Shown: in pieces, positions 46,430 through 57,152 of the stretch
Numbering within the stretch: position 1 is the stretch's first letter
How the letters are laid out: every line of letters begins with the position of its first letter
Notes under the pieces: generated by a model
The model's database searches: none
What the model was told of the DNA's origin: nothing
Seen by the model: only the letters and a program-made list of their open reading frames with translations
Position numbers and translations under genes: made by a program
DNA from: Symbiodinium natans
Lineage: Eukaryota > Sar > Dinophyceae > Suessiales > Symbiodiniaceae
DNA length: 64,000 nucleotides
Direction of reading: 5' to 3'
Assembly: GCA_905221605.1 (NCBI GenBank)
Contig: CAJNDS010000523.1
Span: forward strand, 1 to 64,000

Positions 46430-46512
46430 GCCCTCAGCACGGAGCCCAAGGATCGGCCCAAGCCCAGCGCGATCCTGGAAGCGCAGTGGTTCGCAGCAGA
46501 TGCACCGCAGGC
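46430..46512 (+). CDS. Protein kinase exon: end of C-lobe
   Basis: After the acceptor GGGAAG the frame reads [20 protein letters not shown] followed by [10 protein letters not shown]-x-x-R-P-x-x-x-x-x-L-x-x-x-W-F is the closing motif of protein kinase domains, with the Arg that pairs with the activation-segment Glu. It therefore belongs to the same kinase as the exons from 40952 on. The end of the gene is not resolved: a TATATG microsatellite follows. Confidence 0.75.
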
Positions 46513-46564
46513 ACAGGGGTTTGTATGTACCATGCACATGCACACATAGATATCACATGATATG

Positions 46565-46654
46565 TATGTATATAGTTATATACACATACATATACATATA
46601 CACACATATGTACACATATAGGTATGTATACATATATGTATATGTATCTGTATC

Positions 46655-46689
<35 letters not shown>

Positions 46690-47398
46690 CGGTATCTGTA
46701 TATGTATATGTATATGTAAAAGCATATGTATGTCTTTATCTGTATGTATATGTATACGTATGCGTCTACGTATACGCATACGAAGATGTATATGTATATG
46801 TGTATGTACATGTATATGTACATGTATAAGTACATGTATATGTAGAGGTATAATGTATATGCAGATAACTCTACAGTGATGATTGTACATTTATATATGT
46901 ATTTGTACCTATGTTTACATTTATATATACATATATATATATACATAATGTGTTTATATGTATATATGTCTATATGTATATATGTATATATGTATATATG
47001 TATATATGTATATATGTATATACGTATATATGTATATATGTACATATGTATATATGTATATATGTATATATGTATATATGTATATATGTATATATGTATA
47101 TATGTATATATGTATATATGTGTATATGTATATATGTAATATGTAAATATGTATATATGTATATATGTATATATGTATATATGTATATATGTATATATGT
47201 ATATATGTATATATGTATATATGTATATATGTATATATGTATATATGTATATATGTATATATGTATATATGTATATATGTATATGTTTGTATGTGTATAT
47301 ATGTATATCTGTATATATGTATATATGTATATACGTATATATGTATATATGCATTTACGTATATATGCATATATGTATATATGTATATATGTGTATAT
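46565..47398. repeat. ATGTATAT / TGTATATG microsatellite
   Basis: Imperfect TGTATA units are followed by an almost pure 8-bp repeat ATGTATAT from about 46975. The long open frames of Tyr, Ile, Met, Cys and Val residues across it are repeat artefacts. Confidence 0.95.
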
Positions 47399-47399
47399 G

Positions 47400-48094
47400 T
47401 TGCCAGTGCCTGCGATTGTTTTCGCTCTTTCCGACTTTCTGTTGTCGGGACGCCGAAAACATCGAAGAGATTGCGGTGTTTTCTGCGGGGGCATGTCTGT
47501 GGGGACATGCCGAAGGCCTTAGCATTTGCATTGTCTTCTTCTGTCCTAGGTAGGATTGGGGGGACCCTTAAAAGGGCACCCTTCTGAACTCTCTTCTGGC
47601 TCTTTTAGACAGGGACCTTATTCAGAGTGTCTACATCCCCAAAGGTCCCCTAGTCCTGCCTGCCCCCTATTCTGGGACCTGCTCACAGCATGGGTATTTG
47701 CAAGGCCTCCCCTCTGCCACGTGCAAGGGATGAGCTCTAGATGTCTCTTTGACCTTAATTTCATTCACAGCAGTCCTGCTGAGTTCTTCGCCTGGATCCA
47801 CTTGATTTTTTTTGAGGGTGGGGTGGGGTGGGGGGAATTCATGCATCAGACTCCACACTGGACTTCACACAGTGCAACGCGATGCTTCCTTGTCATGTTT
47901 GTTTTGGCTTTTGGGTTTCATGGCCCGCGTCACTTGTTGATGACGTTATTTGTCCTATTTCCTTGCATTCCTCGTTTCCTTCCTTCCACTTGCATGCTTC
48001 TTTCTTCATTTTCTTTCCACATCCTTGCCAGATGAAGCTGACAAAGTCAAACCTTCTAAACCCTAAGCCTAATGCCAAAGAACATCTACACTTG
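47400..48094. other. Unassigned sequence
   Basis: Contains a short open stretch (47440-47540) ending CCTAG|GTAGG that could be an exon ([20 protein letters not shown] in one frame), but nothing confirms it. The rest shows no gene. Confidence 0.3.
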
Positions 48095-48221
48095 CGATGT
48101 TCCCCCTTATGCTAGCAGTCCTTAATTGGGAGTATAATCGGGGGCACTATAATTCCCATGAAGGACTGCGAGTATATTGGGGAACCATGAAGGACTGCTA
48201 GTACATTGGGGAACATCCCAA
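48095..48221. mobile_element. MITE family A copy
   Basis: Left end CGATGTTCCCCCTTATGCTA, right end TTGGGGAACATCCCAA, with GCAGTCC/GGACTGC inner arms repeated twice on the right. Confidence 0.75.
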
Positions 48222-48645
48222 ATCCATTTAGAAGCCATTCAGGGGCACGGACTTGGCATGTCTCATCCTACGGCCTTATGGCGCGTGAAGCAATCCTTCG
48301 TCCTCCCCAGCTCCAAACAGCAGTGAAATCATGTCACCATGTAAACAATCAGCTCGAGAGGCTCGCACTAAATGAGAGCGGGCACTGGCAGAGCAGAAGC
48401 ACAAAGCGTTCCTGCAAAACATGCAGCGTGCGGAAAGGGAGGGAGGGAGAGAGAGAGAGAAGGCTCTAGGTGCCAACATGCAAAGGTATCAACTCCACAT
48501 GTGGGTAGTTGGGCCACGGGTCCTGGGTTGCCGCAGTGCTTTCTGCATTGTTCCGGTGTTTCCTGCACTTTTCCTGTTGTTCGGATGTGTTTTTTTTGCT
48601 TGGGGGGGGGGGGGGGGCGAGGGGGGGTTCTTATTCATACTGCGT
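48222..48645. other. Unassigned sequence
   Basis: Contains GA-rich (48444-48464) and poly-G (48602-48617) runs. No gene is recognised. Confidence 0.4.
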
Positions 48646-48649
48646 CCAT

Positions 48650-49070
48650 GCAAAAAACACTGGTATTTGCAGCGTTTTCGCTTTTTTGTACAACGCACTG
48701 CACAAGGATCGATGTGGAACAAGACACGTTGTCACAAGCGTCCCTGCTTTTCGCGACGATGACAAAAACACAGGTATTTATCGCGATGTTCCCTCTTTGT
48801 ACAACATACTGCACAAGGATGTGAAACAAGCAAAGCTGTCACAAGCGTCCATGCCTTTGGCGTCCATGGACAAAACACTAGTATTTCCAGCGTTTTCGGC
48901 TCATTGTACAACATACGGCGCAAGGATGCAGGGCAGGACACGTTCTCACAAGCATCCATGCCAATTGCGACGATGCCCAAAACACTGGTATTTACCGCGC
49001 TTGTACAACACACAGGCGCAAGGACCTGGAACAAGAAAAGCTGTCACAAAGCATCCATGCCTTTGGCGAC
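48650..49070. repeat. Four tandem copies of a ~108-bp unit
   Basis: Each copy starts AAAACACtgGTATTT, contains TTGTACAACA and TGCACAAGGA, and ends with CACAAGCGTCCATGCCTTTGG-like sequence. Copies start near 48652, 48762, 48870 and 48977. The units are diverged by roughly 20-25 percent. Arrays of the 8-bp ATGTATAT repeat lie to both sides. Confidence 0.85.
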
Positions 49071-49135
49071 CAGGCTGATGCGTTTTTGCCTTAGGCTCCA
49101 GGTTAACACAGTGTATTTCAGAAGCCGAAGCACAA

Positions 49136-49513
49136 TGTATATATGTATATATGTATATATGTATATATGCATATATGCATATATGCATATATGCATATAT
49201 GTATATATGTATATATGTATATATGTATACATGTATATATGTATATATGTATATATGTATATATGTATATATGTATATATGTATATATGTATATATGTAT
49301 ATGTATATATGTATATATGTATATATGTATATATGTATATATGTATATATGTATATATGTATATATGTATATATGTATATATGTATATATGTATATATGT
49401 ATATATGTATATATGTATATATGTATATATGTATATCTGTATATCTGTATATCTGTATATCTGTATATATGTAGAAATGTATATATGTATATATGTATAT
49501 ATGTATATATGTA

Positions 49514-49544
<31 letters not shown>

Positions 49545-49656
49545 ATATGTATATATGTATATATGTATATATGTATATATATGTATATATGTATATATGT
49601 ATATATGTATATATGAATATATGTATATATGTATATATGTATATATGTATATATGC
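49136..49656. repeat. ATGTATAT microsatellite, second block
   Basis: Almost pure 8-bp ATGTATAT repeat with ATGCATAT, CTGTATAT and TA-run variants. Same unit as the block at 46975-47398. Confidence 0.95.
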
Positions 49657-49831
49657 AAATATTGTAGAGTATGATTATGGTCATGCTTGGTGGATTGTAA
49701 GAGACTGGTGCTGGCGTTTGTTTTGCTACTGAACAACACTATGATGGCTGCTGCGAAGACTTGCTTGGCTTGTTCACGCCATGCGTTTGGTTGTTTAGGC
49801 GTCTTCCGGGTTCCGGAAATAGAATGCCCAG

Positions 49832-50449
49832 GTCTCGGGCACGGAGGTGGAGTTCACCTGCCCAGACTATCCGCTTGCCCCGGCACGGATGCAGTACATG
49901 GCTGGCATTATTGCTGGGGTCTTGGCCCTTGTCAGCTGCTGCGTTTGCTGCCTTGGAACTTGTGTCACGTGCTGCGGCCACCAAATTCCTGCCTGGAAGT
50001 GGGCCACCGTTTGGGGAGGCTTCATGACCATGGTATCTCCCTTTTTCGCGCGCTTTCTGATCGAGAATGTCTTTTTCTGGACGTGGTTGCTTCTCATGGT
50101 TCCCCTCGGCCTAGCGATGATGAGCCTAAATTGGCTTGCAGGTGACGAGGATGAGAAGTCCAAAAGGAAGAGGCTCACTATCATCACGCTGGCCACTGCG
50201 GCTGGAATTGGTTGCAGCATGACCATGGAGGATCCCATGAAACTAGCGGCCAAGATTCCTATGGTTTTGACTTTCGGCCCGGTACAGGTTGGTGCGATGA
50301 TTTGGATGTGGGCCTTGTTCGCAAATAGTCTGAGGTGCTGTGTCTGGGCTGGTGCCTTCGGGCTTGTTTCGGCTGTAAGTGTTATGACAGGAAAGGCTCG
50401 TGCCCAAACTGACTCCACAGGGTCTACGGTGGAGCTGGGGTATGTATGA
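49832..50449 (+). CDS. Multi-pass membrane protein, last exon
   Basis: After the acceptor GCCCAG the frame reads [20 protein letters not shown] and continues to a stop at 50447-50449. Hydrophobic segments fit about five membrane helices: [56 protein letters not shown]; a weaker one at [13 protein letters not shown]; and a C-terminal pair around [20 protein letters not shown] basic loop ([10 protein letters not shown]) lies between helices 3 and 4. Cys pairs cluster at the first helix. No family is recognised. A preceding exon is expected because the frame is closed by TAG just upstream of the acceptor. Confidence 0.6.
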   Translation, partial: VSGTEVEFTCPDYPLAPARMQYMAGIIAGVLALVSCCVCCLGTCVTCCGHQIPAWKWATVWGGFMTMVSPFFARFLIENVFFWTWLLLMVPLGLAMMSLNWLAGDEDEKSKRKRLTIITLATAAGIGCSMTMEDPMKLAAKIPMVLTFGPVQVGAMIWMWALFANSLRCCVWAGAFGLVSAVSVMTGKARAQTDSTGSTVELGYV

Positions 50450-50764
50450 AGGCAGCTGAAGCAGACGCTTGATTTGCTAGGCGCCTTGTTAAGCCGGCCT
50501 GCCCCCAAACGGGCTGGTACCAGCAAAGCTGGATGGCACCTGCATGGAATATGGCCACCATTGCAAATGTGCAACAGACAGGAGCTGTGTGAATTGCAGC
50601 CAGATTATGTTGTCGTCCGGAAGTCGTGAGCCCGGGGCCGGCGAGCATTACTAGGCTGATGGTTTCCGACCAATGGAGGTCCCTTGTGGGTCCTTTGAAG
50701 GGTATCGTCCTTGGCATAGTTCGGCAGCTCCCAATTGAGTCATCATGTGCGGCATGCACTGTAG
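50450..50764. other. 3' flank of membrane-protein gene
   Basis: No gene is recognised between the stop codon and the MITE at 50765. Confidence 0.4.
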
Positions 50765-50882
50765 TTTGGGATGTTCTGGGATGTTCCCCCTTATACTAAC
50801 AGTCCTTAATAGGGACTATGGCCTCCCCCCCCTATTATAATCCTTATGAAGGACTGTTTGAACAAGGGGGGAACATTCCCAA
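50765..50882. mobile_element. MITE family A copy with 7-8-bp duplication
   Basis: Left end TTGGGATGTTC is duplicated to TTGGGATGTTCTGGGATGTT, followed by CCCCCTTATACTAACAGTCC; right end AAGGGGGGAACATTCCCAA. CTGTAGT flanks both sides (50758-50764 and 50883-50889), an insertion duplication. Confidence 0.8.
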
Positions 50883-51077
50883 CTGTAGTCTTGGTTCGTT
50901 TAGGTTGAGCGTTCTCGGGGGTATCTATGCCGGTACCTCTCTTGCTCCTCTTGCGCATGTCCGTCTTCCTATTCCCGTTCTTGGTTTTACACAGCCTGAA
51001 GATCACCTTAAGCCCAGTACCTAAGCCACAGAACCTGAATCGTCTCGCTTGATCAGGAAAACCTACACCTTTGTACC

Positions 51078-51190
51078 CAACCCTAAACCCTAAACCCTAA
51101 ACCCTAAGCCCTAAGCCCTAAGCCCTAAACCCTAAGTCCTAAACCCCTAAACCCTGACCTCTAAACCCGAAACCCGAAGCCCTAAACCTA
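51078..51190 (-). repeat. CCCTAAA array
   Basis: About 14 CCCTAAA/CCCTAAG units upstream of the ADP-ribosyltransferase gene. Confidence 0.9.
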
Positions 51191-51540
51191 GGCGGAAATC
51201 ATGTAACTGATGACCATCTCATAGTCCAGAACATCATGAGACAGGTGACAGATTAGGCTCTAGAGTTTAGAGCTTAGGGCGCCTCACATGGGTATTTCCC
51301 AAATTGGGGGTACTCCCTTCATACCCCAAATAGAATAGAATCCCCTTAACAGGGACCCCCCAAAACCCCCTATTTGCGGAGAACCCCCACGATGCTGTAA
51401 ACCCACCTTAATTTGAATGCTACATGACCCGATTCGGCCCGGTCCTGCCCTGCCCGGACGCTACAGTGTTAGGCCACGCGGCTGTCCCTGTTTGGGGACC
51501 CTGTTGTAACACGCGCATCATTTATAGACCAGGCTTGAAG
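51191..51540. other. Upstream region of PARP gene; diverged family B MITE
   Basis: Holds a family B-like inverted repeat (51300-51395: AAATTGGGGGTACTCCCTTC on the left, TATTTGCGGAGAACCCCC on the right). No exon is recognised. Confidence 0.45.
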
Positions 51541-51544
51541 TGGT

Positions 51545-51619
51545 TTGGGATGTTCTAACAGTCCTGGATAGGGATTAGAGCACCCCCGATTGTCTGTTAG
51601 TATAAGGGGGAAAATCCCA
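51545..51619. mobile_element. MITE family A, internally deleted copy
   Basis: TTTGGGATGTTCTAACAGTCC on the left lacks the C-run; GTTAGTATAAGGGGGAAAATC, CCAA on the right. It ends 25 bp upstream of the PARP start codon. Confidence 0.7.
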
Positions 51620-51644
51620 AGCAGTAGTAGTACCAGCTTTCGCC

Positions 51645-52396
51645 ATGTCGCCGGCCCAGTCTTTGCAAGAGCAGCTCAATGCCGAACGCGCTGAGGAACA
51701 TGCCATGTACGAGAGCCAGATGAAGCTTTTGCGGCAGTTTGATCAAAGCACAAAGGTTCCCCATTTGCTTATTGAGCTCCGTAGCCTTGGTTACGTTGAG
51801 ATCTGTGGCAAGAACATTGGCGGTATCTATGAGAAGCTCGACCACTTCTTCAAGACAGAGTTTGGCGCCTCTGACACGGAGTTGGTGATGCGGAAAGTGC
51901 CACCCGAAGGGTGCTGTTCGCCAGAGGGGCCTGCCTGCGTAATGTTGCCGAAGGAGCCTTGCGACGATGTTTGCGACAAGAACTATGTGTGTGGCCAACA
52001 GAGACCTGACGGCTCGGTGCATGGCAGCAGTATCTTCAAGAGGAGAGGAACGTGGGGCGAGAATAACATGGGCTTGCTTACGATGAAGGTCATCGGCTTC
52101 ATGACAAACGAGTGCGGCTGGGGATTGCATTTGACAGACGGAGGAAACATGGGCGGAAGGAACCAGATCCGCGAAACACAGATTAAGTTCAGGGCGCCCC
52201 ACCCGCTCAATCTCATGGCGCCGCATCTTATGATTGAGCTGCGTGCCGTTGGATACATTGAAGTGAACGGTCAAGACAGTGGGGGCATCCACAGGAAGTT
52301 AAAGGACTTCGTGCGCAGCAAGTGGGACGCACACGTGGACTCCGACCGGGATCCTGACTACTGCGCCCTCAAGTTTAGCACTTTTGCATTCAAGCA
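51645..52396 (+). CDS. PARP-type ADP-ribosyltransferase, exon 1
   Basis: ATG at 51645 (MSPAQSLQEQLNAERAEEHA). Contains the first copy of an N-terminal repeat: HLLIELRSLGYVEICG, a variable part, GENNMGLLTMKVIGFMT, GWGLHLTDGGN, then RETQIKFRAP. It also contains the start of the second (HLMIELRAVGYIEVNGQDSG ... YCALKFSTFAFK). The repeat is about 140 residues, and the four copies span several exons. The donor is AAGCA|GAGACTAG (a GA start) at 52397; joined to TAG|GAGAGGTGGG at 52509 the repeat's GENNMG motif is restored. The repeat family is not recognised. Confidence 0.82.
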
Positions 52397-52508
52397 GAGA
52401 CTAGATAGGCATCTGGGATACTGTATACTCTTCCCTTATTGGGGTTTGAAAAGAGGATCATCTTTAGGGGCATCATTTTTCAGAGGGTTGTGTTCTGGGC
52501 CATGCTAG

Positions 52509-52580
52509 GAGAGGTGGGCAAGGAGAGAACAACATGGGGAAGCGCACCATGGAGCTGGTGGACTTCATGACGCACCTTGG
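52509..52580 (+). CDS. PARP-type ADP-ribosyltransferase, exon 2
   Basis: Encodes GGQGENNMGKRTMELVDFMT and HLG, the middle of the second N-terminal repeat. The donor lies at CTTGG|GGGGCT by protein continuity; the next exon gives RECHWTLLACTGGNAG. Confidence 0.75.
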
Positions 52581-52704
52581 GGGGCTACCCAGTGGTTCCC
52601 CTCTACTTCTTTTTTCTCTTTTGGGTTACTGGTTCCCTTATAAAAATAGCCTAAACCCAAAAAAGGGTTTAGGGTCTAAGGTTTTAGGGTTTAGGGCCAC
52701 CAAG
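52581..52704 (+). other. Intron with TTTAGGG units
   Basis: Contains short TTTAGGG remnants (52660-52697) just before the acceptor CCAAG|GCGGG. Confidence 0.65.
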
Positions 52705-52814
52705 GCGGGAGTGCCACTGGACGCTGCTTGCCTGCACCGGAGGCAACGCCGGCGTGGATGGGAGGCACCGGGAGCAGCAGCTGGTCTTCCGCCACGACGA
52801 GCACGTGCAGCGAG
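52705..52814 (+). CDS. PARP-type ADP-ribosyltransferase, exon 3
   Basis: Encodes RECHWTLLACTGGNAGVDGR and REQQLVFRHDEHVQ, the end of the second repeat (compare GREQQLVFRH in repeat 4). The donor is GCGAG|GTCTGG at 52815; joining to CCAG|GTGAGCC gives Q-R-G-E-P-HLMVELR. Confidence 0.75.
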
Positions 52815-52933
52815 GTCTGGGGGCTTGCGAAACTCGGGGGTGCCCTTTTGGGGGACTCTCTTTTAAGGGGATTCTATAGTGTATGTGGGGTATGAAAGAA
52901 GGATACCCCTTATTTTCGGGGACATGCCCCCAG
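52815..52933. other. Intron formed by a family B MITE
   Basis: Almost the whole 119-bp intron is a family B element (AAACTCGGGGGTGCCCTTTT ... ACCCCTTATTTTCGGGGACATG). Its C-rich right end makes the acceptor GCCCCCAG, as also seen at 43906. AGGT is present at both edges. Confidence 0.75.
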
Positions 52934-54747
52934 GTGAGCCGCACTTGATGGTGGAGCTGAGAGATCAAGGGTATGTTGAGATCAACGGTACTCAAGCTGC
53001 TCCTGAAGCTGCAGCTTTGCTTCATGACTTCTTCAAAAGCCAGGGTTGCGAAGAGTACAAAAGTGGGTTCTGGGAGGGCGAGGCTTTCTGCGATGTCAAG
53101 TACAGGACGCCGAGGGACTGGTTCTACAGAGATGGCACGACAAACAACTTGGGCAGGAGGACACTGGAAGTCGCTAGCTTCTTGGGACAGCGCGGCTGGA
53201 TGCTGCAGCTTTGCAACGGTGGCCACACGGCAGCCGCCAACTCTCCATGGAACCTCAAGCGCGAGCAGCAGATCAAGTTCCGCCGCGCGCAGCCAGGCGA
53301 CGATGCCTCTGCCCCGCTCCTCATGATCGAGCTGCGGGCGGTACCTGAGAACGCGGAAGGTCACTTTCAGGGCTGGATTGAGATGAATGGCCCCAATACC
53401 CATGGTGTCTATGAGAAGGTCGTGAGGTACATGGAGCAAACGATGCTGTGCCAGCCTGTGGGCCCCCAGCCCTATTGCGACCTGCTATTGAAGTGCGGCT
53501 GCTTTCGCATGCGTGAGGCCAACACCAGCTGGTGGCACCAGAAAAGGGAGGGTCGCCTCATTGGAGAGAGTAACTTCGGCAGGTACACGATGCGCCTCTG
53601 CGACTACATGGTGGACCACCTTGGGGAATGGGACCTTCTGGTCTGCAATGGCAACAGCGTGACCAGCTTGTGTCAAAGTGGACTCCACAACAGCGACATG
53701 AGAGTGAACGGCAGAGAGCAGCAGCTTGTTTTCCGACATCGCCCAGGTGGACGTAAAGTTTTCATGGCTGCAGATGTCGCTGCAGCTGCCCTCGGGCGTG
53801 CCCCGTGCCTCCCACCGCACTACTGGAAGGACAGCACCAAAGACGGTGCAGAGGCGCAGCAGATCATTGCAGTGTCAGATGACGAAAAACGTTGGATCCA
53901 GCAGGTCTTGGACGGCACCTACAAGAAGAAGGTGACACGCGATCGCTCAGGGAGTGCCATGGCAGATCGCTTTGTTGTTGTGTCGGCTCTGCGGTCGGAA
54001 CACCCAGGTCTTTGGGACCAGTATGCTCAGAAAAGGAATGAGGTTGCCAGAAGCATGAAGGGCAGAGGGACAGTGGCAGTTGTAGATCCCAAAACGATGC
54101 AAGCCTGCAGTGCGCTGAAAGAAAGGTGTCAGCACCCACGTCTGGGCAATCCCGGCAATGAGGCCTACCTTTTGCATGGTTCTAACCCTACATCGGCTAT
54201 TTCGATCCTCGCCAACTCGTTCAAGGTGGACTTTGCCGGCGCAGCTGTTGGGACAATGTTCGGTCCTGGCATTTATCTTGCCGAATCTTCCTCAAAGTCA
54301 GATGAGTATGCCCGCGACGAAAACACTGGGGGAGCCTACGATGGGCTGTTCGCTGTGTTGCTTTGCCGAGTAGTCCTGGGAAGCTCTTATGTGGTCGAAG
54401 ATCCAGGGAACTACGCAGACAAGTGCTCTTCGGGGGAGTTTGACAGTGTTGTGGGAGATCGGGAAAAGGCTGTCGGAACTTTCCGTGAGTTCGTGGTCTT
54501 CGACGCAGCTGCAGTCTATCCCGAGTACGTGGCCTTCTACAGGAGGGAGCATGGTGACCCGGCAACTTCGGCGGGAGAGGCTCCGCCACCCTCGTGCTTT
54601 GCCCCGCCGCAGCATTCCATGGCTGCCACAGTGGAAGAAAGTGACGAACCAGGGATGCAACATTCGTATAGGCACCCCAAAGGGGTGGTCCGTGGTCCAC
54701 TGGGCTTCACTCGGTGGACAGGAATTGCGGTGTCAGATGCTTGCTGA
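52934..54747 (+). CDS. PARP-type ADP-ribosyltransferase, exon 4 with catalytic domain
   Basis: Opens with repeat 3 (HLMVELRDQGYVEINGTQ ... EQQIKFRRA) and repeat 4 (LLMIELRAVPEN ... GREQQLVFRH), then a linker, then the ADP-ribosyltransferase domain. YLLHGSNP holds the NAD-binding His (near 54175). FGPGIYLAESSSKSDEYA holds the Tyr (near 54270). REFVVFDAAAVYPEYVAFYR holds Glu at the position used for chain elongation, so the H-Y-E triad is complete and poly-ADP-ribosylation is possible. The layout fits the tankyrase/PARP-like group, in the nucleus or cytoplasm. The C-terminal 60 residues are low in motifs. Stop TGA at 54745-54747. Confidence 0.9.
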
Positions 54748-54784
54748 GAAGCAGCTCAAGAGAAGCCCTCATGTGGTTCAGCAC

Positions 54785-57120
54785 TAAACCCTAAACCCTA
54801 AACCCTAAACCCCATACCCTAAACCCTAAACCCTAAATCCTAAACCCTAAACCCTAAACCCTAAGCCCTAAGCCCTAAACCCTAAACCCTAAACCCTTGC
54901 CATGCTCTAGACTCTGATCAACAGGCAAACCCTAAACCGACCTCCCTGCCAGGCAGGCTTAGGATTTAGGGTTTACAGGGATCCTAGGTAGGTTTAGGGG
55001 GTTTAGGGTTTAGGGTTTAGGGTTTAGGGTTTAGGGTTTAGGGTTTGGGGTTTATAGGCATTCTAGGTAGGGCCTTCGGACAGTTTGTGTTTTCCCTTCT
55101 TGGGTTTAAGGGGATCATGTTCAGGTTTAGGGTTTAGGGTTTAGGGTTTAGGGTTTAGGGTTTAGGGTTTAGGGTTTAGGGTTTAGGGTTTCGGGTTTTC
55201 TCAGGGGTTCAAGGGCCATCCCAGACTGTTTCAATACTCAGGCGCAGGGTGGTTCAGAAGACCGTTGGCACATCTACCCACTGAACTTGAAGTGTTTGGC
55301 CTCTGAAGCCTCCTAAACCCTAAACCCTAAACCCTAAACCCTAAACCCTAAACCCTAAACCCTAAACCCTAAACCCTAAACCCTAAACCCTAAACCCTAA
55401 ACCCTCAACCCTAAACCCTAAACCCTAAACCCTAAACCCTAAACCCTAAACCCTAAACCCTCAACCCTAAACCCTAAACCCTAAGCCCTAAGCCTTTTTT
55501 TTTGCTCTGCCATTCGGCTCAAGCAGACGGTCGCGCTGGCGTGCCCCAGAGGACGGCCCTTGCCTGCAGTGTGTCCCAGACCCTTAGCTTTTAGGGTTTA
55601 GGGTTTAGGGTGTAGCAAGAAGTCCGGAACCCAAACCCTCAACTCCGAACCCTCAGTCCCAAACCCGGACCCCTAAATTCCAAGCTCTCGACAATAAACC
55701 CCAAACTATAAACTCTAGACCCTAAACATCCTGAACCATAACAACCCTAAACTGTCAACCTTCGAAGTTTAAGGGCCGAGCCTCGAAGCCATTTTGCACA
55801 AGCGGCTGCCCGACACGGCGTTTTGTGCATTCTGAAAGCCCCTTTGAACGCACGGAGCCCCACTACCCCTTAATTAAGGAATATACCTTCATGTATAAAG
55901 GGATCCTTAGTGTCATTTAAGGTATACCCCTTAAAACCCTAAACCCTAAACCCTAAACCCCAAAAGAAGCGAGTTTAGTAGCTTGACTCGCCCGAAGCAT
56001 TAAACTTGACGTAGTAGCCTAAACCTTAAACAGCTTCTTGGCCCTGGGCCTAGCAGCCCTAAGTCCTACACCCTAAGCACCCGAAACCCAGAATCGTTTA
56101 AGCTCAACAGCCTGTCAATGGCCCCAGCCCCAAGCTCAACAAAGCCACCCCAAGCCCGAAACCCCAAACCCAAGAAATGATCGGAGGCGCCCAAGCAGGA
56201 CAGACGCCTAAACCCTAAACCCTAAACCCCAAACCCCAAACCCCAAACCCGAAGCAGGACAGACGCCACGGTGGGCTCCTCCCTGGCAGCCGAGGCTTTT
56301 GCCCCCGCCGTCTCGGGAATTGGGGTTGGGGCTCGGCGTGGCAGTCTTTTCGTGCCGCTCTTGGTGCCACAAAGGGTTGTTTTAGGGTTTTAGAGTTTAG
56401 GGTTTAGGGTGTTAGGGTTTAGGGCTTCGGGTTTAGCGTTGACTTCTTAAAGATGCTCCAAAGAGGCCCAGAAGAGACTAAGTCTCAAAAACCCTGACAA
56501 GGGCCCCAGTGGGGTGAGTTAGGGTTTTCTTTCGTTTATCTCTAAACCTTGTGCCACCCTGACCCTAAACCCTCAACCCTAAACCCTAAACCTTAAACCC
56601 TAAAGCCCTAAACCCTAAACCCGAAACCCTAAACCCCAAACCCTAAACCCTAAACCTAAACCCTAAACCCTAAACCCAACCCTAAGCCCTAACCCTGAAC
56701 ACAGAACCCTGAATCCTAAACCCTAAACCCTAAACCCCAAGCCGTGTGCCCATGCTGGGCAGCCTGGCTCCAGATCCATGCTTTACAAGCTGAGGGCGGG
56801 TTCATTAGACTGCTTGGCCAGACCAGCGGCCTGCTCCACTGGACCCTAAACCCTAAACCCTAAACCCTAAACCCTAAACCCTCAACCCTAATCCCTAAAC
56901 CCTAAACCCTAAGTGCTAAACCCTAAACCCTAAGCCCTAAGCCAGTGTAACAGTGGGTTAAGAAGTTAAGAACAGGTGAGTTTAGGGCTTAGGGCTGCAA
57001 ATTTCCAGGTGCAGCTGTAAGCTGCCGGGGCCCACCCGCAAAGCATTCGGTCAAAAGGGTTCTGGGTCTAGGGAACACACCGCTCATAGGAGAGGGTAAA
57101 AGGAAGGTGCTAAGGTGACT
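54785..57120. repeat. Cluster of CCCTAAA/TTTAGGG arrays between PARP and GANAB-like genes
   Basis: Arrays at 54785-54898 (CCCTAAA), 54960-55050 and 55123-55195 (TTTAGGG), 55310-55495 (CCCTAAA, about 25 units), 55588-55612, 55933-55960, 56209-56251, 56388-56430, 56560-56740 and 56843-56945. Short GC-rich unique pieces between them (55510-55580, 56260-56370, 56745-56840) could be isolated exons, but no motif supports this. A fold-back element is at 55866-55932. Confidence 0.85.
56193..56267. repeat. Telomere-like array flanked by 16-bp duplication
   Basis: AAGCAGGACAGACGCC occurs at 56193-56208 and 56252-56267, with 43 bp of CCCTAAA/CCCCAAA units between. This is the second clear case in the window of an array bounded by duplicated unique sequence. 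Confidence 0.8.
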
Positions 57121-57152
57121 GAAAGCAAAGTTGAAGCAGGGTAGACTTGATC

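Noticed and set aside
46434-47587. ORFs rich in Tyr-Ile-Cys-Val-Met across 46.4-47.6 kb, and similar ones at 49.0-49.7 kb
   Set aside because: The 8-bp ATGTATAT repeat lacks stops in several frames, so open frames are expected by chance.
48650-49070. Possible CRISPR array
   Set aside because: Units of about 108 bp are diverged head-to-tail tandem repeats without short identical repeats and unique spacers, in a eukaryotic context.
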